A DNA stretch of 64,000 bases from Roseovarius litoreus (GCF_900142765.1 NZ_FRCB01000006.1:186001-250000); one strand, 5' to 3'; positions 8,298 through 16,944 are shown, counted from the first letter of the stretch. The notes: generated by a model from the sequence alone, not told the origin. Numbers and translations: made by a program.

Positions 8298-9554
8298 TCA
8301 CTTTTCCTTGGCTGGTTCGAGATGTGCTGAATTGGCCAGCGATTTGACCTCGGATGTGGCGACCACGGTGTTGGTGGCCGCGAATTGTTCGTGGTTCTGC
8401 GCGACCTTTGCCAGATCGTACAGGTAATTGACCATCGTGCCGCCCGATCTCGCCCGCCCATTGGCAGAAGTATCGGCCTCCGCGTGCACCGCATGGACGA
8501 TGGCGCCATTGCCCAGATGGAAGCGCGCGACCGGATCGACCGGTGCGCCCGTGTCATGCTTGGCGTGCAACAGGTAATGCGCCGCCAACGCGCGCATCCG
8601 CTCTGGCGCGGCCTCGGTCCAGGCGATGCCCTGTGCGTCCAGCCAGGCACAGAGCCCGGGGATCGGCGACAGCGTCACGAAGGTTTTCAACCCCGGCAGC
8701 TCCGCCGCCAGATCCGATGCCACCTGCTTGATCAGCGAATTACCGAAGGAAATACTGGCCAACCCCGCCTGACAGTTCGAGATCGAATAGAACACCGCCG
8801 TATCGGCCTCTTCCTCGGGCAGCGTGGCGCGCTCGGGCGCCAACAACGCTTGCACCGATCCCGGAATGCCCCGTGTCAGCGCGACCTCGACGAAAATCAG
8901 CGGCTCGTCGGGCATCGCGGGGTGGAAAAAGGCGAAACAGCGCCGGTCCTCCGGCTCCAGCCTGCGGCGCAGATCGTCCCAGCTGTCGATGGCGTGCACC
9001 GCCTCGTATTGGATGATCTTCTCAAGGATATGCGCAGGGCTTTCCCAGTTGATCGGCCGCAGCACCAGAAAGCCGCGATTGAACCACGACGCGAACAGGT
9101 GCCTGAAATCCAGATCCAGCGCTTCCAGCTCCGGCCTGCCGCGCCCCAGCCGCAACAGATCGGCGCGCATCCCCACCAGCGCCCTCGTGGCGCCCGGTAC
9201 GCCGTTCAGCCGGCGGATCAGTTCCTGCCGCCGAGGTTCGGCGGCGGCCATGTAGCTGCGATAACTGGACTTGGAGGGTTCTTCCTCATAAGCATCGAGC
9301 GCGTTTCGCACCGCTTCGGGATCGATATTCATCGCCCCCGCCAGATGCTCGAAAAAACCCAGCTTCTCCTCGTCCTTCATCATCGCGAAGCCCGTCAGGA
9401 TCTCGGCCGCCATGCTGGCCCCCGACGTCTCGCCGGTGCTGCCGACCAACTCATCCGCCAGTTCCGTGATCGGACGTGTCCCGTGGCGGCGCTGCGCAAA
9501 GGGGCGGTAGCGCCGCTCGAAGACGGTGGAGAGAAGATCGGCGAGCAAGGTCAT
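8298..9554 (-). CDS. matA: Malonyl-CoA decarboxylase MatA
   Basis: A 418-residue malonyl-CoA decarboxylase, converting malonyl-CoA to acetyl-CoA and CO2. The N-terminal helical domain is followed by the GNAT-like catalytic domain with YSISNCQAGLASISFGNSL (catalytic Ser region) and FHLGNGA (catalytic His region) near the C-terminus. The start at 9554 overlaps the TRAP large permease stop in an ATGA arrangement, which marks translational coupling; the longer frame upstream lies inside dctM. With matB and the transporter this gives a complete route from external malonate to acetyl-CoA. Confidence 0.93.
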   Translation of the reverse strand: MTLLADLLSTVFERRYRPFAQRRHGTRPITELADELVGSTGETSGASMAAEILTGFAMMKDEEKLGFFEHLAGAMNIDPEAVRNALDAYEEEPSKSSYRSYMAAAEPRRQELIRRLNGVPGATRALVGMRADLLRLGRGRPELEALDLDFRHLFASWFNRGFLVLRPINWESPAHILEKIIQYEAVHAIDSWDDLRRRLEPEDRRCFAFFHPAMPDEPLIFVEVALTRGIPGSVQALLAPERATLPEEEADTAVFYSISNCQAGLASISFGNSLIKQVASDLAAELPGLKTFVTLSPIPGLCAWLDAQGIAWTEAAPERMRALAAHYLLHAKHDTGAPVDPVARFHLGNGAIVHAVHAEADTSANGRARSGGTMVNYLYDLAKVAQNHEQFAATNTVVATSEVKSLANSAHLEPAKEK

Positions 9555-10867
9555 TGTCCCGGACCCATTACCGCATCCGGCAACCACGTTGCCAGCCCCG
9601 GAAAGAAGCACAGCAGGATGATCGCGACAACCATGCAGGCCACGTAGGGCAGCGACCCCTTGAGGATCGTCTTGAGCGAGATATCAGGCGCGATGCCGTT
9701 GATGACATAAAGGTTCAACCCCACCGGCGGCGAGATCAGGCCGATCTCCATGTTGATCGTCAGGATCACCGCGAACCAGATCGGATCGAACCCGGCGGTG
9801 GTGATGATCGGCAACAGGATCGGCGCCGCCATCAGGATCACCGCGACCGGCGGCAGGAAAAAGCCCGCGATCAGCAGAAAGACGTTGATCGCCCCCATCA
9901 GAACCCACCGGTTCACATCCAGCGTGCCGATCCATTCGGCGATCGACTGGGTGATGAAGAGCGACGACAGCATGTAGCTGAACACGCCTGCGGCGGCGAT
10001 GATGAACAGGATCATCACCGATTCCTTGGTGCTGTCGCGCAGCACCACCCACAATTGGCGCGGATCCCACAGCTTGTAGATGATCATCGCGATCAGCAGG
10101 CACATCAGCGCACCCACGGCGGCGGTTTCCGACGGCGTCGCGATGCCGCCATACATGGCGTAAAGAACACCGATGATGATCGCCACGAAGGGCAAAACAC
10201 GCGGCAGGATCTCGAATTTCTGTTTCCAGCTATAGCTGCTGGCCATCAGCACCTGTGCCGAACCGGACTTCCATGTGGAATAGAGCGACCACGCCATGAA
10301 CAGGCTCACCAGCAGCAGCCCCGGAATGACCCCGGCCAGAAACAGCCGCCCGACCGACGTTTCCGTGGCGATGCCATAGACGATCATCGTCACCGATGGC
10401 GGGATCAGGATGCCAAGCGTGCCGCCCGCCGCGATCGATCCCGCCGCCACCGCGTCGGGATAGCCGCGCTTGCGCATCTCGGGGATGCCCATCTTGCCGA
10501 TCGCGGCACAGGTGGCGGGGCTCGATCCCGACATCGCCGAGAACAGCGCGCAGGCGCCCAGGTTCGACACCACAAGCCCGCCGGGCACGCGCGTCAGCCA
10601 ACGCTCCAGCGCCTCGTAAAGATCGGCCCCCGCCCTCGTCGAGGCGATCGACGCCCCCATGATGATGAACATCGGGATCGATAGAAGGGCGAAATTGTTC
10701 AGCTTTCCGAACAGGATCTCGGGCATCAGTTCCAACGAGCGCAGCCCGTCGAACACGATCAGGAATCCCGCCGACACGATCAGCAGCCCGATGGCCACCG
10801 ACACGCCTGAAAACAGCACCATGACGGTGGCGATGGCGACAAGCGCCCCAAGCAGAAGAGGATCCAT
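9551..10867 (-). CDS. dctM: TRAP transporter large permease (DctM family)
   Basis: A 438-residue membrane protein with about 12 hydrophobic segments. The pattern SIPMFIIMGA, MSGSSPATCAAIGKMGIPEM and GTLGILIPPSVTMIVYG is typical of the DctM ion-transporter fold. It is the sodium-coupled transport subunit of a tripartite transporter, working with the DctQ and DctP genes upstream. It begins in an ATGA overlap with dctQ. Co-transcription with matA and matB points to malonate as cargo (MatM in Sinorhizobium nomenclature); this is inferred from context. Confidence 0.92.
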   Translation of the reverse strand: MDPLLLGALVAIATVMVLFSGVSVAIGLLIVSAGFLIVFDGLRSLELMPEILFGKLNNFALLSIPMFIIMGASIASTRAGADLYEALERWLTRVPGGLVVSNLGACALFSAMSGSSPATCAAIGKMGIPEMRKRGYPDAVAAGSIAAGGTLGILIPPSVTMIVYGIATETSVGRLFLAGVIPGLLLVSLFMAWSLYSTWKSGSAQVLMASSYSWKQKFEILPRVLPFVAIIIGVLYAMYGGIATPSETAAVGALMCLLIAMIIYKLWDPRQLWVVLRDSTKESVMILFIIAAAGVFSYMLSSLFITQSIAEWIGTLDVNRWVLMGAINVFLLIAGFFLPPVAVILMAAPILLPIITTAGFDPIWFAVILTINMEIGLISPPVGLNLYVINGIAPDISLKTILKGSLPYVACMVVAIILLCFFPGLATWLPDAVMGPGQ

Positions 10868-11415
10868 CAGACGTTCTCCAGTCCAAAGGGTTTGTCGACC
10901 TTGATGATGACCGCCACCAGATCGGCCACCAGCTGCAGCATCAGCAGCGCGAAACCGACCGGAATGGCGAGATAGGGTATCCACAGCCGCACACCCCAGA
11001 CCGTGTCCGAGCGCCAGCCGCGATCCCACGCGAAATGCCAGTATTCAAATCCGTAGAACAGCATCACCCCGACGATCAGGATCGAGACCGACAGCGTGAT
11101 GATGCACAGCACGTATCTCGCCCTCGGAGGCAGCGCGAGCGGGAAGAGGTCCACATTCACATGGCCGCGCAATTGCTGCACATAAGGCAGACCGATCAGC
11201 GTGGCCGCCACCATGAGATAGATCACCGCCTCGGTCTGCCACACGGTCGATCCGTTCAGCACGAAGCGGATGAAGATCATCTGACAGGTGATTGCCACCG
11301 CCACCACGATCATCCCGGCCGAACACCAGCCTGCCAGGGTGGAAATCGCCGCGACACCACGCAGAAAAGGATTGTTCCCGGTCTGCGCTGCGGCAGCCGA
11401 ACTTTGACCGGCCAT
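10867..11415 (-). CDS. dctQ: TRAP transporter small permease (DctQ family)
   Basis: A 182-residue protein with four hydrophobic helices, including the stretch around WQTEAVIYLMVAATLIGLPY, followed by the GHVNVDLF loop that is typical of DctQ subunits. It scaffolds the large permease. The gene lies 86 bases after dctP; that gap holds two stem-loops that may lower its expression relative to the binding protein. Its stop overlaps the dctM start. Confidence 0.9.
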   Translation of the reverse strand: MAGQSSAAAAQTGNNPFLRGVAAISTLAGWCSAGMIVVAVAITCQMIFIRFVLNGSTVWQTEAVIYLMVAATLIGLPYVQQLRGHVNVDLFPLALPPRARYVLCIITLSVSILIVGVMLFYGFEYWHFAWDRGWRSDTVWGVRLWIPYLAIPVGFALLMLQLVADLVAVIIKVDKPFGLENV

Positions 11416-11449
11416 GCTGGACTCCCTTGAAATTCTGGTCTTTTACGGA

Positions 11450-11493
11450 TGTCCGCCGAGCGGACAGTTGGGGCGACCCGAACGGGCCGCCCC
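11450..11493 (-). other. Two stem-loops between dctP and dctQ
   Basis: Reading the minus strand, an 11-base-pair stem with a two-base loop (11470-11493, one G-U pair) is followed by a 7-base-pair stem with a three-base loop (11450-11466). Neither has a T tract. In transporter operons such hairpins after the binding-protein gene commonly stabilise its mRNA or thin out downstream transcription. Confidence 0.55.
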
Positions 11494-11501
11494 GCTTTGG
11501 A

Positions 11502-12488
11502 TCACTCGACCGACAGGGCCATGTCCAGAAGCTCCTGCCCGTCAGCCACTTCTTCGACGAAGGACTTGTAGGACGTCTCCTGCGCCAGCTTGCGCCATGC
11601 GTCGAAATCCTCGGGCGTCATGTTGCGGATCTCGACACCGGCTTTCTGGAACGCCTCGACCGACGCCGCGTCTTCCTTCTTGGCCTCTTCGAGGTAATAG
11701 GCTTCCGCCTTTTCCGCCGCCGCCAGCAGCGCGTTCTGCTGCGCTTCGGTCAGCCCCTCGAAGGTGCTCTTGTTCATCAGCAGTGGCTGATACATGAACC
11801 ACAGCGCCACATCGCCCGCGGGCGTATAGCATGCGGCCTGCTCATAGATGCGGAAGCTGACAAAGGACGAGGACGAGGTGTTGACCGCTTCCAGAACGCC
11901 GCTCTGCATGGCGTTGTAGATTTCCGACGAGGCCATCGATGCGATCGAGGCGCCGGCACCGGCCAGCATCTGCTCGAACGCCTTGCCGGCGGCGCGCATC
12001 TGCAGGCCCGCGACATCCTCGGGCTTGGTGATGCACTTGTCCTTGCCGACGAAACCGCCCGCCAGATAGCCGTGCACCAGCACCATGACGTCATCTTCCG
12101 CCATCTTCTCTTCCAGCTTCTCCATGAAGGGGCTGTCGGACAGGCGCGCGGCGTGGTCGTGGTTCTTCACCAGGCCGGGCATCAGCGTCAGGTTGAAGGC
12201 CGGTTGCTGGCCGCCCGCATAGCTCAGCGGCAGAACCGTCATGTCCAGCTGGCCACGGCTCAGCGGCTGATACTGTTCGCGCGCCTTGAACAGCGACCCC
12301 GAGCTGAAGATCTTGATATCCAGATCGACACCGGCGGCAGCCACTTCATCGGCCACGATCTGTGCCACCTGATGGCGGATATCCTGATTCGACCACTGAT
12401 GCGACAGGCGCAGTTCGGTTGCGTTGGCCAAGGCCGCAGACGACAGCAGAGCCGCCGCCGCAACGGCGGTTTTAAGCATTTTTTTCAT
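11502..12488 (-). CDS. dctP: TRAP transporter substrate-binding protein (DctP family), probably malonate
   Basis: A 328-residue periplasmic protein with a clear signal peptide (KKMLKTAVAAAALLSSAALA, cleavage probably after ANA at about 23). The mature part begins with TELRLSHQWSNQD and has the DctP pattern around LQMRAAGKAFEQMLAGAGAS and SSEIYNAMQSGVLEAV. It is the first gene of the malonate operon and sets its substrate specificity. The divergent GntR gene and the palindromic site between them suggest induction by malonate or malonyl-CoA. Confidence 0.9.
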   Translation of the reverse strand: MKKMLKTAVAAAALLSSAALANATELRLSHQWSNQDIRHQVAQIVADEVAAAGVDLDIKIFSSGSLFKAREQYQPLSRGQLDMTVLPLSYAGGQQPAFNLTLMPGLVKNHDHAARLSDSPFMEKLEEKMAEDDVMVLVHGYLAGGFVGKDKCITKPEDVAGLQMRAAGKAFEQMLAGAGASIASMASSEIYNAMQSGVLEAVNTSSSSFVSFRIYEQAACYTPAGDVALWFMYQPLLMNKSTFEGLTEAQQNALLAAAEKAEAYYLEEAKKEDAASVEAFQKAGVEIRNMTPEDFDAWRKLAQETSYKSFVEEVADGQELLDMALSVE

Positions 12489-12536
12489 GGTATTCCTCCC
12501 AAAACATATCCCCGGCGCGACCGGGGGTGTCGGCGC

Positions 12537-12566
12537 AGATTACGTGTGCTGTGTTTTTCAAGTCAA
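12537..12566 (-). promoter_or_regulatory. Putative promoter of the dctPQM-matAB operon
   Basis: On the minus strand TTGACT (12561-12566) and TAATCT (12537-12542) are 18 bases apart, 48 bases before the dctP start. The palindrome at 12572-12581 lies just upstream of the -35 box. Confidence 0.5.
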
Positions 12567-12571
12567 CAATT

Positions 12572-12581
12572 TTGTATACAA
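12572..12581. promoter_or_regulatory. GntR/FadR-type operator TTGTATACAA
   Basis: A perfect 10-base palindrome TTGTATACAA in the divergent dctP/gntR intergenic region. It fits the TNGT-NNN-ACNA pattern recognised by FadR-subfamily GntR regulators. Placement next to the dctP promoter and 48 bases before the regulator start suggests control of both transcripts. Confidence 0.7.
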
Positions 12582-12628
12582 GCCGGATCATATTGCATCG
12601 CAGGCATCTGGTGATACACTTCCTCTCC

Positions 12629-13285
12629 ATGGAGACGCGCCGTGCAGATCAGATCGCAGTGCAGCTCGAAGAGCTGATATTCGACGGAACCTTCGTCGAT
12701 GGCCAGCGGCTGGACGAGGTGCGCCTCGCCGAGCATTTCGGCGTCTCCCGCACCCCACTTCGCGAAGCTCTTCAACGGCTTGCGCTCTCCGGCATGGTCG
12801 AGATGATCCCGCGCCGCGGCGCTTTCGTCCAACAGCCCGGACCGGTCCAGCTGATGGAGATGTTCGAGGTCATGGCCGAGCTCGAGGCCGCCTGCGGCCG
12901 CCTCGCCGCCATGCGCATCACCGACAGCGCCCTCGGGGATCTGCGCGCCGCCAATGCCAAATGTCTCGCGGCGGTCGAGGCGCGCGATTCCGACAGCTAC
13001 TACGCCGAGAACGAGCGCTTTCATCGAATCATCTACCAGCAGTCCGGCAACGGCTTTCTCGAGCAGGAAACCTCCAAGCTGCACAAACGCCTCAAGCCCT
13101 TCCGCCGTAAGCAGCTCCGTTTCCGGGGCCGCATGGCGCAGTCCATGGCCGAGCACGAAGCGATCGTTGCAGCACTCGAAGATGGCGACGCCGCGCGCGC
13201 CGAAGACACCCTTCGCAAGCATGTCGCCGTTCAGGGCGAAAAGTTCCACATCCTGATGGCCAGCCTCAAACGCGCCGCCGAGTAG
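12629..13285 (+). CDS. GntR family regulator (FadR subfamily), probable malonate regulator MatR
   Basis: A 218-residue regulator: an N-terminal winged helix (DEVRLAEHFGVSRTPLREAL, about 30-50) and an all-helical FCD-type effector domain. The FCD metal-site pattern is seen in ENERFHRIIY and the later SMAEHEAIVAALEDGD and LRKHV histidines. It is divergent from the malonate transporter/matAB operon, the usual position of MatR. The start at 12629 (ATG after TTCCTCTCC) was chosen since the winged-helix domain begins directly after it; the longer frame runs through the operator. Confidence 0.88.
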   Translation: METRRADQIAVQLEELIFDGTFVDGQRLDEVRLAEHFGVSRTPLREALQRLALSGMVEMIPRRGAFVQQPGPVQLMEMFEVMAELEAACGRLAAMRITDSALGDLRAANAKCLAAVEARDSDSYYAENERFHRIIYQQSGNGFLEQETSKLHKRLKPFRRKQLRFRGRMAQSMAEHEAIVAALEDGDAARAEDTLRKHVAVQGEKFHILMASLKRAAE

Positions 13286-13344
13286 GGCAGGGGGCATCCG
13301 GTTTCTGGCAACGTTCGCGCCCGCCCGCTGCGCCCGCGTCGCTG

Positions 13345-14757
13345 CTACGTGGGAAACAGCGGCTCCCGAACGAACCGCTCCGGATCAAGCGCGAAATCGT
13401 ACATCTTCAGCCCGTCCCATTGCGGCCTGTAATGCTTGAACAGGCGCTTCTTGCGGCGCGTGTCATATGTCACGCTCAGCCCGGCCCGGTGCTCCTGTCC
13501 CGCGCCGAAGGTCAGAAGCGTGGTGATATTGGCCCTGCGAGCGGCCTCCATCATCGTCCGGTGCAGGAAAATATGCTCCAGATGCCCGTATTCGCCCACC
13601 GGGTTATGCGTGATGACGATGTCCGGCTCATAAAGGCGCAGCGTCGAAATCGCTGTTTCAAGCAGTGTGGGATAAAGCCCGTGGCTCTCCAGCGGGCGCA
13701 GCAGCGATACAGGCGCCGCGCCATCCGTATCGTCCTGCGCGATATACCGCCTCAGACGCCGGTATGGCGCTTCCACCGCAAACGGATACTGGGTGCAGGA
13801 CACCCCCACTTCCGCACAAAGCCGCTGCATGGCGGCGATCCGTGTGTCGCTGTCCGCCCGCCCCTTCATGGGCCTGAAGAAACAGGTGACATGGACCTGC
13901 GCCTTTCGAGCGATCTTGCTCAGCAACCCGCCCGCGAACAACAGCTCGTCATCCTGATGCGCCGTGCACAGCAGAACCCGCTTGCCCCTGAAATCCTGCA
14001 GCCGCACGCTCTGAGCCAGCACCGATGGTCCGATCTCGACAACCTTGAACGTCCGGTGCCGCATCGGCGGAAGATCCTCTTCGGGCACCTCTCGGGCCAG
14101 CCCGCACTGGATCATCGCGCGGGTCGACGCCCTGACATTCCCGTTCTTGTAATCGCCCTGCATCAGGTAACCGCGCTCCGCCAGCGCGGGCCAGATGGCC
14201 GCCAGCTCGTCCATCCGGTTCAGCTTGCCACCATCCAGATGGATCATGTCGACCGGTCCGAATGCCGGCGCGCTCGCTACCTCTCGCAGCCCGTCGATGG
14301 CGTCCTGTTTGACGAAGCTGAACCGATCCGGAAACCGCTTGAGCAACCATTCCGTCGCCGCCGGCACGAAAATATCGACACGCGGCCATGACGGTTTGGC
14401 CTGCACCGCAAGATCGATCCCTATCGCCTTCAGATCGGGGTTGGCGTGCAGCGCCAGCAAGACCGCATGCCCGCCCGCGATGCCCACTTCCACGAAACAG
14501 CGCGACCTCTGCGCCATCGCCACCAGCGCCTTGCGCTTGGGCTCCATCAGGCTCGACAGGGTCCCCTTGTTGAAATCCTCGTCCTTGTCCGAATAGCACA
14601 CATTGCCATTGATGATCACGGGCAGCCCGGCCTTTGTGAGCGATTGGGCTATGGTCTTGTTGAGCGCCTTCAGATCGCTCAGGAAGCCTTTCGATGTGAT
14701 CACGTCATCGTAACTTTGCACTGCCAAATACTCCCGACAGGCCATCCTCATGAACAC
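13345..14757 (-). CDS. Fusion of a SAM-methyltransferase-like domain and a PIG-L deacetylase
   Basis: A 470-residue two-domain protein. Residues about 80-220 look like a class I methyltransferase of the Methyltransf_24 type (CFVEVGIAGGHAVLLALHAN, then DMIHLDGGKLN). Residues about 255-460 are a PIG-L/LmbE zinc deacetylase: AHQDDELLFAGG (variant of HPDDE) and HNPVGEYGHLEHIFLH. PIG-L proteins remove N-acetyl groups from sugars such as GlcNAc derivatives, so a role in polysaccharide or glycoconjugate modification is plausible. It is a single gene with no obvious operon partners. The GTG at 14757 or the ATG at 14751 could be the start. Confidence 0.8.
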   Translation of the reverse strand: MFMRMACREYLAVQSYDDVITSKGFLSDLKALNKTIAQSLTKAGLPVIINGNVCYSDKDEDFNKGTLSSLMEPKRKALVAMAQRSRCFVEVGIAGGHAVLLALHANPDLKAIGIDLAVQAKPSWPRVDIFVPAATEWLLKRFPDRFSFVKQDAIDGLREVASAPAFGPVDMIHLDGGKLNRMDELAAIWPALAERGYLMQGDYKNGNVRASTRAMIQCGLAREVPEEDLPPMRHRTFKVVEIGPSVLAQSVRLQDFRGKRVLLCTAHQDDELLFAGGLLSKIARKAQVHVTCFFRPMKGRADSDTRIAAMQRLCAEVGVSCTQYPFAVEAPYRRLRRYIAQDDTDGAAPVSLLRPLESHGLYPTLLETAISTLRLYEPDIVITHNPVGEYGHLEHIFLHRTMMEAARRANITTLLTFGAGQEHRAGLSVTYDTRRKKRLFKHYRPQWDGLKMYDFALDPERFVREPLFPT

Positions 14758-14924
14758 CGGACATCGGCTCGCGTCGTGACGCGCTCCAAGCTCCGCTCCG
14801 GCACAGAATCACATCCCCTCGAGCGCGCCAAGTCAAAGGCCATCGCGCGATGTATTTTTTTCCCGCCGTGTCCCGCCTGCCTCCAATCGCGCGCCCCTGC
14901 GCCCGCCGCCACGCAAACGAAAAA

Positions 14925-14947
14925 CCCCGCGCCGGTCTGGCGCGGGG
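14925..14947 (-). terminator. Intrinsic terminator of the iron-binding protein gene
   Basis: Perfect 9-base-pair stem (14925-14933 with 14939-14947), five-base loop; on the minus strand it is followed by TTTTT at 14920-14924. It lies 40 bases after the stop of the gene at 14988. Confidence 0.85.
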
Positions 14948-14987
14948 CAGGGCTGCGGTCAGGGGTCGTGTCGCAGCGCGATGCGGA

Positions 14988-16010
14988 TCAGTTCCAGCCG
15001 ATCTCGTTGAAAATGGCCTGTGCCTTGGCGGCATTGTCGCCATAGACCGCCGTGCTGGTCTGCGTGTCGGGAATGAAGATGCCCATCCGCGCGGTATCTT
15101 CGTCCAGCGGCACGCCGCTCACGGCGGGGTATTCGTTGTTCTGACCGGCGAAATGCGCCTGCGCGAAATCGCTGGTGAAGAACTCCAGCAGCTTGTCGGC
15201 CTCGTCCGAGTTCGGCGCGTGCGCTGCCTTGGCCGCGGTCGACAGGTTCACATGCGCGCCCCGGTCACCCTGGTTCGGCCAGATGAAGCCCAGATTATCC
15301 AGACCCGAGGTCAGGCCCTCGACCTCGCCCTCGAAGCCGCGCAGATAGTAATACTGGTTCGACACGGCGATATCGCATTCGCCCGACACGATGCCGCGCA
15401 GCTGGTCGGTGTCGCCCCCCTGCGGTGGGCGCGCCATGTTCGCCAGAACGCCCTTCGCCCATTCGCGGGCCGCCTCTTCGCCATGCACATCGATCAGGCC
15501 CGCCAGCAGCGACAGGTTGTAGATGTTCGAACCCGAGCGGATGCAGATCGTGTCCTTCCACTTGGGATCGGCCAGTTCCTCATAGGTGCGCGGCGGGTTT
15601 TCCACGCGATCCTTGGCATAGAAGATGATCCGCGCGCGCTGCGACACGCCGAACCACATGTTGTCCGGATCCCGAAGATGCGGTGGAATGCGCGCATCGA
15701 TCACGTCCGAGCTGAACGCCTGCAGTACGCCGGCCTCTTCGGCGCGGCTCGCACGGCCCACATCCACGGTCAGAAGCACATCGGCGGGGCTGTTGTCCCC
15801 TTCGGCCTGCATCCGGGCGATCAGCTCGTCGGCCTTGGCCTCGATGCGGTTGACCGTGATGCCGGTGCGGTTGGTGAACTCCTGATACAGCGCGTCGTCG
15901 GTATCATAGTGGCGGCTGGAATACACATTGACCTCTTGCGCCAGCGCCGGAAATGCGGTGGCCGACAGCGCAATCGCTGCGATCAGGCTGCGGGAGGGGG
16001 ATAGTGTCAT
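14988..16010 (-). CDS. Fe(3+) ABC transporter periplasmic binding protein (FutA/FbpA family)
   Basis: A 340-residue binding protein. The signal peptide (RSLIAAIALSATAFPALA) is followed by QEVNVYSSRHYDTDDALY, the start seen in FutA-type ferric-binding proteins. The tyrosine cluster SNQYYYLRGF near residue 225 supplies the Tyr iron ligands in this family. No permease or ATPase gene is adjacent, so it must work with components encoded elsewhere or as an orphan. The start at 16010 was preferred to the frame start at 16052 because the signal peptide begins there. The next genes concern zinc. Confidence 0.88.
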   Translation of the reverse strand: MTLSPSRSLIAAIALSATAFPALAQEVNVYSSRHYDTDDALYQEFTNRTGITVNRIEAKADELIARMQAEGDNSPADVLLTVDVGRASRAEEAGVLQAFSSDVIDARIPPHLRDPDNMWFGVSQRARIIFYAKDRVENPPRTYEELADPKWKDTICIRSGSNIYNLSLLAGLIDVHGEEAAREWAKGVLANMARPPQGGDTDQLRGIVSGECDIAVSNQYYYLRGFEGEVEGLTSGLDNLGFIWPNQGDRGAHVNLSTAAKAAHAPNSDEADKLLEFFTSDFAQAHFAGQNNEYPAVSGVPLDEDTARMGIFIPDTQTSTAVYGDNAAKAQAIFNEIGWN

Positions 16011-16052
16011 GAGTCTCTGCCCTTCAGATAACTGAGTGAATTTGTAAGACAT

Positions 16053-16081
16053 TCCTATCTATTTCCGACAAAAACAGTCAA
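16053..16081 (-). promoter_or_regulatory. Putative promoter of the iron-binding protein gene
   Basis: TTGACT on the minus strand (16076-16081) and the weak ATAGGA (16053-16058) are 17 bases apart. The -35 is good, the -10 poor. I see no convincing Fur or Irr box here. Confidence 0.35.
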
Positions 16082-16092
16082 TAGAAAATCCG

Positions 16093-16118
16093 CCCTCGGG
16101 AAAAACTTTTCCCAAGGG
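16093..16118 (-). terminator. Terminator-like hairpin after znuB
   Basis: CCCT-C-GGGAAAA pairs with TTTTCCC-A-AGGG (11 pairs, one mismatch, two-base loop). On the minus strand it is followed by CGGATTTTC. It closes the zur-znuC-znuB transcript 20 bases after znuB. A T-rich stretch on the other side means it could work both ways. Confidence 0.55.
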
Positions 16119-16137
16119 TTTGATTTATCTTTTGAAA

Positions 16138-16944
16138 TCAGGATTTTGCGCTCAGCCGTCCAAGGGCCGTGGCGCCCGTTGTCAGCGCAAAGATCACCGC
16201 AGCCAAACAGACGATCGTCGGCCCCGTGGGGGTATCAAGGACGAAAGACCCCTGCACGCCGCCAAGCGCCGCCAGCGCCGCCAGCCCCACCGCGATCAAC
16301 GCCATCCGCTCGGGCGTGGCCGCCAGAGGGCGCGCGGCTGCGGCCGGCACGATCAGCATCGCCGCGATCAGCAGCACGCCCACCACCTTGATCGCCACCG
16401 CCACCACCACCGCCAGCGCCAGGGTCAGCCCCAGTTGCTCGCGGCGCGGATCGATCCCGCTGGCCTTTGCAAGATCGGGGCTCAGCGTCGCGGTCAACAG
16501 CGCCTGCCAGCGCCATGCCAGCAGCGCCACAACCGCCACCGCGCCGCCCCAGATCACCGCCAGATCGACCTTGCTCACCGCCAGGATATCGCCAAAGAGA
16601 TATCCCATCAGGTCGATCCGCACGCCCTGAAGGAACGACACCGCCACCAGTCCGAAGGCCAGTGCCGAATGGGCCATCACCCCCAGAAGGGTGTCCATCG
16701 CCATGCCGCGCCCCGACAGGCTCGACACCGCCGCCGCCATGATCAGCGCCACCACCAGCGCGCCGGTGAACACCGATATCCCGAAGGCCAGCGCCAGCGC
16801 CACGCCAAGGATCGACGCATGGGCCGTGGCGTCTCCGAAATACGCCATCCGCCGCCAGACCACGAAACAGCCAAGCGGCGCCGCCGCCAGCGCTACGCCC
16901 AGACCCGCCAGCATGGCGCGAATCAGAAAATCGTCCAGCATCAT
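16138..16944 (-). CDS. znuB: Zinc ABC transporter permease ZnuB
   Basis: A 268-residue ABC-3 family permease with about eight membrane helices. The N-terminal PLGCFVVWRRMAYFGDATAHAS and the central GYLFGDILAVS are typical of ZnuB. It pairs with ZnuC, whose stop overlaps its start by 4 bases, to import zinc delivered by ZnuA. Third gene of the leftward zur-znuC-znuB operon. Confidence 0.95.
   Translation of the reverse strand: MMLDDFLIRAMLAGLGVALAAAPLGCFVVWRRMAYFGDATAHASILGVALALAFGISVFTGALVVALIMAAAVSSLSGRGMAMDTLLGVMAHSALAFGLVAVSFLQGVRIDLMGYLFGDILAVSKVDLAVIWGGAVAVVALLAWRWQALLTATLSPDLAKASGIDPRREQLGLTLALAVVVAVAIKVVGVLLIAAMLIVPAAAARPLAATPERMALIAVGLAALAALGGVQGSFVLDTPTGPTIVCLAAVIFALTTGATALGRLSAKS

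Noticed and set aside
16021..16137. Fur/Irr-type iron box before the ferric-binding protein gene
   Set aside because: Only a -35-like element and a terminator-like hairpin are visible; no palindrome close to known iron boxes.
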